Shown piece after piece: positions 54,604-63,785 of a stretch of DNA of 64,000 bases; the stretch's first letter is position 1, and each line of letters opens with the position of its first letter. Made by a program: the position numbers and the translations under genes. Below the pieces are notes generated by a model. It was given only the letters and a program-made list of their open reading frames with translations. It made no database searches and was not told the origin of the DNA. The stretch is from Azoarcus_F sp048158365 (GTDB lineage: Bacteria > Pseudomonadota > Gammaproteobacteria > Burkholderiales > Rhodocyclaceae). Location of the stretch: NCBI GenBank assembly GCA_048158365.1, contig JBLLNL010000014.1, one strand, 5' to 3'.

Positions 54604-54894
54604 ATGAAACCATCCGAAGCGCTTCAACGTTTCGAAGATAAGGTACGCAGAACACTTGCGCTTTACCCGGTGCGCAATCCACGCGTCTTCGGCTCCGTGC
54701 TGCACGGCACCGACGAAGACCATAGTGACCTTGACCTCCTCGTCGATGCAGCGCCAGGGGCCACGCTCTTTGACCTTGGCAAACTTGAGGTGTCCCTTGA
54801 GGAAATTCTCGGCGTGCCAGTGCACGTCGTCACGCCCGGTGACCTTCCTGCGCGTATCCGTCAGAGGGTGGTTTCCGAGGCTCGCACGCTGTAA
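54604..54894 (+). CDS. MNT-type nucleotidyltransferase (MntA-like antitoxin family), orphan
   Basis: The 96-residue protein carries the minimal nucleotidyltransferase motif RVFGSVLHGTDEDHSDLDLL (G-S-x5-G with D-x-D), then VSLEEILGVPVHVVTP. MNT proteins usually pair with a HEPN toxin (HepT) that they AMPylate, but no HEPN gene follows; a short gap and then the CRISPR array come next. It may be an orphan of a toxin-antitoxin pair at the far end of the array. Confidence 0.78.
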   Translation: MKPSEALQRFEDKVRRTLALYPVRNPRVFGSVLHGTDEDHSDLDLLVDAAPGATLFDLGKLEVSLEEILGVPVHVVTPGDLPARIRQRVVSEARTL

Positions 54895-54920
54895 TTTGAT
54901 CTGAGTGGGTTTGGCACATT

Positions 54921-54938
54921 CGAGAGCCAAGGCTCTCG
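54921..54938. terminator. Short perfect hairpin beside the leader-distal end of the CRISPR array
   Basis: CGAGAGCC and GGCTCTCG, perfect eight-base arms around AA, lie 30 bases outside the last (oldest) repeat. It could end the leftward pre-crRNA transcript or the MNT transcript. There is no T-run on the forward side. Confidence 0.4.
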
Positions 54939-54967
54939 GCCGGCGAGCTTCCCGGGTTGTCACGCTG

Positions 54968-57900
54968 TGGTTCATCCCCGCGCGAGCGGGGAACACTCCG
55001 GGAGCGCCTTCGCCACGCCGTCCAGGAACGGTTCATCCCCGCGCGAGCGGGGAACACGTTGATCGGGCTGAGTTCGCTCATCGCCAGCTCGGTTCATCCC
55101 CGCGCGAGCGGGGAACACTATCAGTCATCGATGATAATGGGGTGCGCGTACGGTTCATCCCCGCGCGAGCGGGGAACACTCGAAATGGCGCGCTCATTTT
55201 ATGGGGCAAAGCGGTTCATCCCCGCGCGAGCGGGGAACACATCCCGGGCGCGTTCAGGACCGTGATCTCTTTCGGTTCATCCCCGCGCGAGCGGGGAACA
55301 CCATGCAGAGGCCCCCCGAGTGACCCACGCCAGCGGTTCATCCCCGCGCGAGCGGGGAACACCATGCAGAGGCCCCCCGAGTGACCCACGCCAGCGGTTC
55401 ATCCCCGCGCGAGCGGGGAACACCATGCAGAGGCCCCCCGAGTGACCCACGCCAGCGGTTCATCCCCGCGCGAGCGGGGAACACTCGATGACACCCATCC
55501 TATCGAGGTAGGGAAGCGGTTCATCCCCGCGCGAGCGGGGAACACACCTTGGCTTTTGGATATACCGCCAAAACCTTCGGTTCATCCCCGCGCGAGCGGG
55601 GAACACCACTTGATCTGCGTCCGCTTCCTTCACCCAGCCGGTTCATCCCCGCGCGAGCGGGGAACACGACGCAGACATTCTCGGCATCGACCCGGTTCGC
55701 GGTTCATCCCCGCGCGAGCGGGGAACACTAGTTCGCTGATTTGTTTGCGAACGCCATAACCGGTTCATCCCCGCGCGAGCGGGGAACACTCGAGCAAGGG
55801 CAGCAGATCGGAGGGGCCATCCGGTTCATCCCCGCGCGAGCGGGGAACACCGCGATCCGGCGCGGTGCGAAGATGCTCCAGGCGGTTCATCCCCGCGCGA
55901 GCGGGGAACACTGCGCCCAAGAGTTCACGGACAAAATCGAGAGCGGTTCATCCCCGCGCGAGCGGGGAACACAGGTGGTGATCCGCGCATGGGCCTCGCG
56001 CAAACGGTTCATCCCCGCGCGAGCGGGGAACACGATGCCGGTGAAGCTCAGGCCGCCCAGTGCGTCGGTTCATCCCCGCGCGAGCGGGGAACACAACGCA
56101 CGGCTCGAATACGAATCCGGGCAGACCGGTTCATCCCCGCGCGAGCGGGGAACACATCAGGGCGCAACGGATCTCGGCACGCTGACACGGTTCATCCCCG
56201 CGCGAGCGGGGAACACGCGCGTGCTCATGGCTCTGAGGTGTCCGATAGCGGTTCATCCCCGCGCGAGCGGGGAACACGCCAGATACATAACACCGGTCAG
56301 AAACCCTTTCGGTTCATCCCCGCGCGAGCGGGGAACACACCGACCCTGTCTGGAAGATACGGCGTATCACCGGTTCATCCCCGCGCGAGCGGGGAACACT
56401 TGCGTGCAGTGCGTAGAAAACTCTTGCATGTCGGTTCATCCCCGCGCGAGCGGGGAACACTGTTCCGCACGGGGACGGTTTAAATGCAGTACCGGTTCAT
56501 CCCCGCGCGAGCGGGGAACACATCCTCGTCTCGCTCGATGGGAAGCTTTTTCGCGGTTCATCCCCGCGCGAGCGGGGAACACGGCAAATAGACCACGTTC
56601 ACGGTGTTCTCCCGTCGGTTCATCCCCGCGCGAGCGGGGAACACTTCGTCTCCGCAGGCACGATCAACTTCGGCAACGGTTCATCCCCGCGCGAGCGGGG
56701 AACACGCGAACAGTTTGGGGATGATCATGGGTGCGTCCTGGTTCATCCCCGCGCGAGCGGGGAACACTTGTCCCCGCTATCAAAGAACTTCAAGAGCGAC
56801 GGTTCATCCCCGCGCGAGCGGGGAACACATGATTCATTCCTCATCAAGCGTGTGTCCCGTACGGTTCATCCCCGCGCGAGCGGGGAACACGCCATGCCGC
56901 GCCCCACCGGGCCATACCCTGCCGGTTCATCCCCGCGCGAGCGGGGAACACTCGCCGGCCTCGAGCCGGGAATCAGCCAAGAGCGGTTCATCCCCGCGCG
57001 AGCGGGGAACACGGCAGTATCAGCAGCCATGCGCATATCAATGGCGGTTCATCCCCGCGCGAGCGGGGAACACCATCTCGGTGCCGTAAGTGATGGTGAG
57101 TAACACGGTTCATCCCCGCGCGAGCGGGGAACACTTCTTCAACGCGCACGCTTCTGAGGATGCGGGCGGTTCATCCCCGCGCGAGCGGGGAACACGCTAA
57201 CCCATTTGGCCAGTGTTCCACTTACTTGCGGTTCATCCCCGCGCGAGCGGGGAACACGGCATCTATGTGATCGGAAAGACCTACGCGTTCGGTTCATCCC
57301 CGCGCGAGCGGGGAACACCACATCGTCAGGCCGGCAACCTGTTCGTCGTACGGTTCATCCCCGCGCGAGCGGGGAACACTATCCTGTAGCTGACCCGCTC
57401 GCGCACGTTGTCCGGTTCATCCCCGCGCGAGCGGGGAACACTTCTCGCATCCCGCGCAGAGCGGGTCCGGTCCCGGTTCATCCCCGCGCGAGCGGGGAAC
57501 ACCTGGGGGTGTGACATGGCATCGCTCAATAAAATCGGTTCATCCCCGCGCGAGCGGGGAACACAAATCCAGCTTGCCGAACGCCTCTGGAAGCGCCGGT
57601 TCATCCCCGCGCGAGCGGGGAACACCTTCTTCGCCACAGACGCAGCACAGACCGTACCGGTTCATCCCCGCGCGAGCGGGGAACACGGTCGAACAAAACT
57701 GCCGCCGCGCTCAACAAACGGTTCATCCCCGCGCGAGCGGGGAACACCGCCCGTTTCCAAGTTTCTATTCGACATTTTGCGGTTCATCCCCGCGCGAGCG
57801 GGGAACACGGTTTTAGCGTAACGTTGGTATTCGGTCATAACGGTTCATCCCCGCGCGAGCGGGGAACACGTCGCCATGCTCAAGCCGGACCGCTTCGCCG

Positions 57901-60900
57901 CCGGTTCATCCCCGCGCGAGCGGGGAACACACGACAATCATGGCACTGATCGACCACACCAACGGTTCATCCCCGCGCGAGCGGGGAACACGTCGGTGAG
58001 ACGGTCCAGTGCGCGGCGTCTAGCGGTTCATCCCCGCGCGAGCGGGGAACACGGGGTAATGCACTGCGCAGACACACGCTGTGCCGGTTCATCCCCGCGC
58101 GAGCGGGGAACACCGTGGTTCCCACGTTCAGCGCGAAATTCACCGACGGTTCATCCCCGCGCGAGCGGGGAACACATGTCGTTGAGCGACTTGGCGAACA
58201 CGCCAGACGGTTCATCCCCGCGCGAGCGGGGAACACGGCTTCCGCATCGGCTTCGGCTTCCGCTTCGGCGGTTCATCCCCGCGCGAGCGGGGAACACGCC
58301 TGCTTCGCGGCAGCCTCGTGGGCGGCTAGCGGTTCATCCCCGCGCGAGCGGGGAACACGGAAGCGGGCCGGTAGCGAACCCGCTCAACAACGGTTCATCC
58401 CCGCGCGAGCGGGGAACACGTCCTAGATCGGCTGCATGCGCATGGCGGGTACGGTTCATCCCCGCGCGAGCGGGGAACACGAGATACCGGAAAACCCGCG
58501 CTATTCTATTTGCGGTTCATCCCCGCGCGAGCGGGGAACACGTTGCTGCGCTACACGAGGCCGGTCGCGTGAGCGGTTCATCCCCGCGCGAGCGGGGAAC
58601 ACCAAGTCGTTCGGATTTTCCTCGCAATAGCCACCGGTTCATCCCCGCGCGAGCGGGGAACACGCCCGTAAATCACCTTTCCCATGTCATCACCCCGGTT
58701 CATCCCCGCGCGAGCGGGGAACACCCCGGATGGTTCCAGCCATTGCGGGGTTTTTTCGGTTCATCCCCGCGCGAGCGGGGAACACGTACTCGTTGACGTA
58801 TGGACTCGGTAAGTTGGCGGTTCATCCCCGCGCGAGCGGGGAACACCACGTATTCAACCTGCTGCGCCACCTCGGTAACGGTTCATCCCCGCGCGAGCGG
58901 GGAACACATACCCCGTTTGACGGTATGGACAGTTGCCGACGGTTCATCCCCGCGCGAGCGGGGAACACCAAAGCAGCCAGCCGCGCAAAAACTCGGAGGG
59001 CGGTTCATCCCCGCGCGAGCGGGGAACACATCGTCGCTCTAGGTTGGGTCGCGTATTCGTTCGGTTCATCCCCGCGCGAGCGGGGAACACGTCAGAGCGT
59101 GATTTGTCGCACTGATCTTTGACGGTTCATCCCCGCGCGAGCGGGGAACACTGCGGCACATGGGGGCGGTGCTATCTCTGAGACGGTTCATCCCCGCGCG
59201 AGCGGGGAACACCGTGTAGGGGCCGGCGCCCTCTTTCCGCCGGTCGGTTCATCCCCGCGCGAGCGGGGAACACTGACTGTTACAGGTTTCATGTTTGTTC
59301 TCCATCGGTTCATCCCCGCGCGAGCGGGGAACACCAGAAACCGACGCGTACCGGATCGCGCGCAAACGGTTCATCCCCGCGCGAGCGGGGAACACGTGTT
59401 TGACAACGAATCTAGCCATCCTGAAGGCGGTTCATCCCCGCGCGAGCGGGGAACACCAGCCGCCCTTCTATAAATAACACGGCATCGGCGGTTCATCCCC
59501 GCGCGAGCGGGGAACACCAATGGGCTTGTATCTCGGGGGTGCGCCTGGGCGGTTCATCCCCGCGCGAGCGGGGAACACGTCCGGCGCCCATCCGTTCAGC
59601 GCGACGATCACGGTTCATCCCCGCGCGAGCGGGGAACACTTGACCATCGCCTTGGCGCCCTCCGGGATGTACGGTTCATCCCCGCGCGAGCGGGGAACAC
59701 GTTGAGGCTGTACTCGTTGCCGCTGGTCGATACGGTTCATCCCCGCGCGAGCGGGGAACACCCCGGCATGTACCAGATCGACCCGTCCTCGTTCGGTTCA
59801 TCCCCGCGCGAGCGGGGAACACGCAAAACAACCTCCACACCCCTGATCGTATAACGGTTCATCCCCGCGCGAGCGGGGAACACGTTTGGCTCGACGGGGG
59901 TGGCGTGATGTCTGGCGGTTCATCCCCGCGCGAGCGGGGAACACTTTCGCGCTCCAGGTCCATTGTCTGCCCCAGGCGGTTCATCCCCGCGCGAGCGGGG
60001 AACACCGCGGCGCGCACGATCTCGGCCTTGCGATTCTCGGTTCATCCCCGCGCGAGCGGGGAACACTCCAACTGCTGCCAGTTCGGAAACAGTTCTGGCG
60101 GTTCATCCCCGCGCGAGCGGGGAACACGGTGATCATCGTGAAAGTACTAGTGCTGGGTGTGGTTCATCCCCGCGCGAGCGGGGAACACGTGATCACGGTC
60201 ATCGACGACGGGGTGAGCGCCGGTTCATCCCCGCGCGAGCGGGGAACACCCAGCGCCGCACTTTACTACGCGCAACTGGACCGGTTCATCCCCGCGCGAG
60301 CGGGGAACACGCCCACCCAAAGATATTCAAAAAGGGATTAATCGGTTCATCCCCGCGCGAGCGGGGAACACGAGTCTGAAAGCGGAAAGCACATCAGGCA
60401 CTCCGGTTCATCCCCGCGCGAGCGGGGAACACATGGAGCGCCTCGCAGGATACCTGCCGACCAGCGGTTCATCCCCGCGCGAGCGGGGAACACGCGGTAA
60501 CGTCCATTTCATTCACTCCTAGTTTCGGTTCATCCCCGCGCGAGCGGGGAACACGGTGAAGAAGCGCCGGTAGTCCAAACCATGCCGCGGTTCATCCCCG
60601 CGCGAGCGGGGAACACGTCGCGCGCGGATGCGTCGAACTGCTGCCCGGCGGTTCATCCCCGCGCGAGCGGGGAACACATCACCGTCGTTTTGCGCGGTTC
60701 GAACTCGTACGGTTCATCCCCGCGCGAGCGGGGAACACATCGCCAGAAGGGGCGAAGCGCGTTTCGGGGTCGGTTCATCCCCGCGCGAGCGGGGAACACG
60801 GGAGAGGTCGAGAGCGCTCCTGCAAAACAGACGGTTCATCCCCGCGCGAGCGGGGAACACACGGGCATTCAGCTCTGCGATGTTTCCGTCAGCGGTTCAT

Positions 60901-60921
60901 CCCCGCGCGAGCGGGGAACAC
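54968..60921 (-). CRISPR. Type I-E CRISPR array, 98 repeats and 97 spacers
   Basis: A 29-base repeat reads on the forward strand CGGTTCATCCCCGCG then CGAGCGGGGAACAC (stem CCCCGC/GCGGGG). I followed each repeat start from 54968 to 60893: 98 repeats, 89 spacers of 32 bases and 8 of 33. The strand matches E. coli type I-E in reverse, so the array is transcribed leftward from the leader at 60922 with a crRNA handle ATGAACCG. Three adjacent spacers near the oldest end (55302, 55363, 55424) are identical. Three repeats (54968, 56739, 60160) start with T instead of C. All other repeats look identical by eye, pointing to an active array. Confidence 0.98.
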
Positions 60922-61012
60922 ACTTCTTTCATCTCCATGAAACTAAATGGATAAATGGTTACGTAAAATTCTACCGACGAATTGGCATGCCCAGGGCATT
61001 TCGTCCAAGTTG
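60922..61012 (-). promoter_or_regulatory. CRISPR leader
   Basis: The 91 bases between the cas2 stop and the first repeat are AT-rich compared with the rest (around ATGAAACTAAATGGATAAAT), as leaders are. It should hold the pre-crRNA promoter and the Cas1-Cas2 integration signals. I could not assign -35/-10 boxes with confidence; the promoter may also lie inside cas2. Confidence 0.75.
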
Positions 61013-61309
61013 TTAAGGAGCGCCTTCGTTGGGTTCAGGATGGAAGCTCACAAGCCTCACGCCATCCCAGTCCGCCGGCATTCGGCGGTTGGCGCCAAGG
61101 GTCAGGAACTCGAATCCCGCTTCATTGTTGGTCCGCCACATCATGACCGCATTCCCGCTCTCGATGCCTTCCTCGACCTGCTGCCAGATATGCTCGCGCA
61201 CCTTGTTCGAGTAGTTGCCGACGTAAACCCCGGCGCGTACCTCAAGCAACCAGACGGCCAGGCGGCCGCGCAGGCGCGGCGGGGCATTCTCAAGAACGAT
61301 GACCAGCAT
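61013..61309 (-). CDS. cas2: CRISPR-associated endonuclease Cas2 (type I-E)
   Basis: The 98-residue protein starts MLVIVLENAPPRLRGRLAVW and continues with VRAGVYVGNYSNKVREHIWQ and GFEFLTLGANRRMPADWDG, the Cas2e (CasB-type adaptor) signature. It forms the spacer integrase with Cas1. Its ATG lies inside the last codons of cas1 (20-base overlap), as in other I-E operons. The stop is 91 bases from the array. Confidence 0.95.
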   Translation of the reverse strand: MLVIVLENAPPRLRGRLAVWLLEVRAGVYVGNYSNKVREHIWQQVEEGIESGNAVMMWRTNNEAGFEFLTLGANRRMPADWDGVRLVSFHPEPNEGAP

Positions 61310-62216
61310 CGCCGATGTTCTCGGGGTTGGGTATGGCCGGCCCGACGACGCCATCTGTGGAATCAGGCCGATTGATCTCTCCTGCCGAGAGCATGGTTTC
61401 GATATCCGGAATGATGCGCTCCAGCAGCTTGGTCTGGCGGAAGATGTCGCGGCAGGCCAGGCGTACCGAGCGTTCAGGGTTCTGGGGTTCGGATGCGGCC
61501 ACCTTGAAGGCAGTGGGAACCACGGTTTCGAATTTGTAGATGTCCGCCACGTCGTAGACAAAGGACAGCGGCTTGCCGGTGTGGATGAAACCAACCGCCG
61601 GCGCATAGCCGGCGGCCAGCACGGCGGCTTCGGTAACTCCGTAGAGTGCAGCAGTGGCAGATGACAGGCAGCGGTTGGGTAGGTCGGATACGTCCCAGTC
61701 CTCGGGGTTGTAGTTGCGACCGGACCATTTCACGCCGAACTTTTGTGCCAGCAACTGATAGGTCTTGCGCACGCGAACGCCCTCGATGCCGCGCAACTGA
61801 TCGACGCTGCGGCGCGCAGGCGGTTCTTCGCCGAAGCGCATCGCGTACATCTTGCGCACCACCTTGAGCCGCAGGCTTTCATCCAGCGCCAGGCGTGCCT
61901 GGTAAAGCAACCGGTCGGCACGCGCGCCACCGGGCTGGCCGGAGGAGTACAGGCGCACCCCCGCCTCTCCCACCCAAACCAGCAAGGTACCCACCCGCGC
62001 AGCAAGTGCGGCGGCCATGTGGGACACTCGCGTTCCCGGCTCCAGCATGATGCAGGCGACGCCGCCGACCGGGATGTGGGTGAGCACCGGCCGTACGCGG
62101 AAACCCTGTTGATCCACCACGACAAACGCACCGTCGACGACATCAATCTCGCCCTTCTCGACGAAGACGATGGACATGCGTTCCTTGATCGGAATGGGTT
62201 TGAGGGGTGGTAGCAC
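61290..62216 (-). CDS. cas1: CRISPR-associated integrase Cas1 (type I-E)
   Basis: The 308-residue protein starts MLPPLKPIPIKERMSIVFVE. The catalytic region has SATAALYGVTEAAVLAAGYA (metal-binding Glu), PAVGFIHTGKPLSFVYDVAD (His and Asp), and it ends GDAGHRS as typical for I-E Cas1. Spacer acquisition should be functional. The start lies two bases from the stop of the PIN-domain toxin gene rather than next to cas6e. Confidence 0.96.
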   Translation of the reverse strand: MLPPLKPIPIKERMSIVFVEKGEIDVVDGAFVVVDQQGFRVRPVLTHIPVGGVACIMLEPGTRVSHMAAALAARVGTLLVWVGEAGVRLYSSGQPGGARADRLLYQARLALDESLRLKVVRKMYAMRFGEEPPARRSVDQLRGIEGVRVRKTYQLLAQKFGVKWSGRNYNPEDWDVSDLPNRCLSSATAALYGVTEAAVLAAGYAPAVGFIHTGKPLSFVYDVADIYKFETVVPTAFKVAASEPQNPERSVRLACRDIFRQTKLLERIIPDIETMLSAGEINRPDSTDGVVGPAIPNPENIGDAGHRS

Positions 62217-62218
62217 GA

Positions 62219-62701
62219 TCAGTCCTCGTTAGTCCTGCGCAGCGCGTCCCGGATCAACGCGTCCGACAATCGGTAGCCGAATTGATCGAGCGCCGCGAAG
62301 ATCGGGCTCAATGGGCCGATTTGCCCTGCGATCCGGGCAGCAACCAGAACACCCACCGTACCGACGACGGGTATGCCAAGCCGCGACGCAACCCGCCGCG
62401 CCTTGCGTTCGTCGACCAGAACCGGCACAGAACGGCTTTGCGCCAGCAACAGCGCGGCCGACTCACCGGCATCCAGCAGGTGATTGGTTGCGAACTGCTC
62501 GGTATCCGGTACGGCGACTCGCGTAAAGAGGCCCGCTTCGCTCGCCGCAAGAATGGCCCGCGCCCCGGGGCGATCGTCGTAGCGGGTGCATTCGAGGAAC
62601 ACGGCATCCGGTACGAACACCGTCCCGAAGTAGTCTGGCAAGAGCGGCAGCAAACTCAGCCTCGCCAGCGCGATGAGAGGACCGCTATCCGCTACGACCA
62701 T
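62219..62701 (-). CDS. DUF3368 PIN-domain protein, probable toxin, inside the cas operon
   Basis: The 160-residue protein has a PIN fold: acidic residues in VVADSGPLIALARL, VFLECTRYDDRPG and VLVDERKARRVASRLGIPVV fit the metal-binding D/E/D set. DUF3368 proteins are PIN-family nucleases that pair with UPF0175 or Phd-like antitoxins. The gene overlaps the antitoxin by 17 bases and ends two bases before cas1, so it is read through with the adaptation genes. Confidence 0.85.
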   Translation of the reverse strand: MVVADSGPLIALARLSLLPLLPDYFGTVFVPDAVFLECTRYDDRPGARAILAASEAGLFTRVAVPDTEQFATNHLLDAGESAALLLAQSRSVPVLVDERKARRVASRLGIPVVGTVGVLVAARIAGQIGPLSPIFAALDQFGYRLSDALIRDALRRTNED

Positions 62702-63026
62702 GTCTGGCGATGACTTCCAGTTCCGCGTCCAGTTCTTCAGGTGCGGTTCGGACGACGGTTATGCCCGCCGTCCCCGCCCGCTCGATGAAGGCTTCTATCC
62801 CAACCCCCGATAACTTGGCTGCCTGAGCAAGCGACAACGTATCGTCGTCGAACAGCTTCAGCGCCAGGCTGACCCGCACGCCGCTCTCCAGCAGCGCATC
62901 GTCAAATGGCACCGCGACGAAGACCGGGTTGCCGTGCTTGGTGATGACAGAAAGCTGTCCTTGCTCCGCACCGCGAATGAGCTCGCCCGTGCGCTCGCGC
63001 AGGTCTCGTACGGTAAAGGTTTCCAT
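62685..63026 (-). CDS. Phd/YefM-UPF0175 type antitoxin, inside the cas operon
   Basis: The 113-residue protein starts METFTVRDLRERTGELIRGA, a Phd/YefM-like DNA-binding segment (GELIRGAEQGQLSVITKHGN, VFVAVPFD). A UPF0175-like helix-turn-helix follows (LSLAQAAKLSGVGIEAFIER). The combination is the classical partner of DUF3368 PIN toxins. The start at 63026 lies 14 bases after a perfect inverted repeat, the likely autoregulatory operator. Confidence 0.82.
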   Translation of the reverse strand: METFTVRDLRERTGELIRGAEQGQLSVITKHGNPVFVAVPFDDALLESGVRVSLALKLFDDDTLSLAQAAKLSGVGIEAFIERAGTAGITVVRTAPEELDAELEVIARHGRSG

Positions 63027-63039
63027 GGTGGTAGCCCTG

Positions 63040-63073
63040 GTGATTTGTGCCATCAAACGATAGCACAAATCAC
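63040..63073. promoter_or_regulatory. Perfect 11-bp inverted repeat, predicted operator of the toxin-antitoxin pair
   Basis: GTGATTTGTGC (63040-63050) and GCACAAATCAC (63063-63073) are perfect complements around 12 bases. They sit between the cas6e stop and the antitoxin start, and the right arm overlaps the cas6e stop codon. Phd-family antitoxins repress their own promoter through such palindromes, so the pair probably has its own regulated promoter inside the cas operon. Confidence 0.7.
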
Positions 63074-63783
63074 GTTGCGGGACGAACCAGCAGCAAACCG
63101 CAACCGAATGCCTTGGCGCGTCCGATGCCGCTCGAAAGTGTGCTCGCGAAACGTTCCGCATCGATCACGACTAATTCACCTGCCAGATCGACCGTACTGA
63201 AACGCAATTGGCCCCGCTTGCCGCCGTGCTGCTGGTAGGCCGCAACGGCGATCGTCGATTCATCGAGCGTGAACCCGTGCTGTTCGGCACGATTGGCGAG
63301 CCACTCGGCGCAAGTCGCCTGGACCAATTCATACAGCGGTGGAGGTGGGTCGGGCTGTCCGTCGGCCGTTGAGCGATCGCTTCCCCATGCCTCCCATTTG
63401 GGCAGGTTGCGCGTTGCGAGCAGACGCTTCTTCGCGTCCATGACCACGTCGTGACGCTTCGAACCATTCTCACCCGAGCGCGAAACCACCGGATTGGCGC
63501 GCAGTTCGAAACTCAGTCGTGCGCCGGTCGGCACCTGCGGGCGATACTCACGGGACTGGATTTGCCAGGCATCCGATTCCGCTTTCGCCTCGCGCTGCGA
63601 AACCACATAGAAGCGTGGCAAGCCGTCTACATCCCGCCGACGGAACAGAAAATCTCGCTCCGTACCCGCCGGCGAAGGGAAAAAGCGCCACAGCCATTGG
63701 TGTTCGCTGTAAGCGCCGCCCAGCCACTCGTGTGCGGCCCTGCGTTCAAAACCGGGGCGAGGGGTGATCAAGCTGAAGTACAC
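63070..63783 (-). CDS. cas6e: CRISPR-associated endoribonuclease Cas6e
   Basis: This 237-residue protein starts at a GTG (63783) behind GGAGG: VYFSLITPRPGFERRAAHEW, with the His in the first helix region. It continues to FPSPAGTERDFLFRRRDVDG, VVMDAKKRLLATRNLP and the Gly-rich end GIGRAKAFGCGLLLVRPAT, the Cas6e/CasE pattern. It cuts the repeat to give crRNAs with the eight-base handle. It starts two bases after the cas5e stop. Confidence 0.92.
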   Translation of the reverse strand: MYFSLITPRPGFERRAAHEWLGGAYSEHQWLWRFFPSPAGTERDFLFRRRDVDGLPRFYVVSQREAKAESDAWQIQSREYRPQVPTGARLSFELRANPVVSRSGENGSKRHDVVMDAKKRLLATRNLPKWEAWGSDRSTADGQPDPPPPLYELVQATCAEWLANRAEQHGFTLDESTIAVAAYQQHGGKRGQLRFSTVDLAGELVVIDAERFASTLSSGIGRAKAFGCGLLLVRPAT

Positions 63784-63785
63784 GT

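Noticed and set aside
54905..61016. Many open frames with repeated HPRASGEH, FIPARAGNT and GSSPRERGT peptides
   Set aside because: They are translations of the CRISPR repeat in its three frames; the period of 61 bases rotates the frame at each unit. They are not genes.
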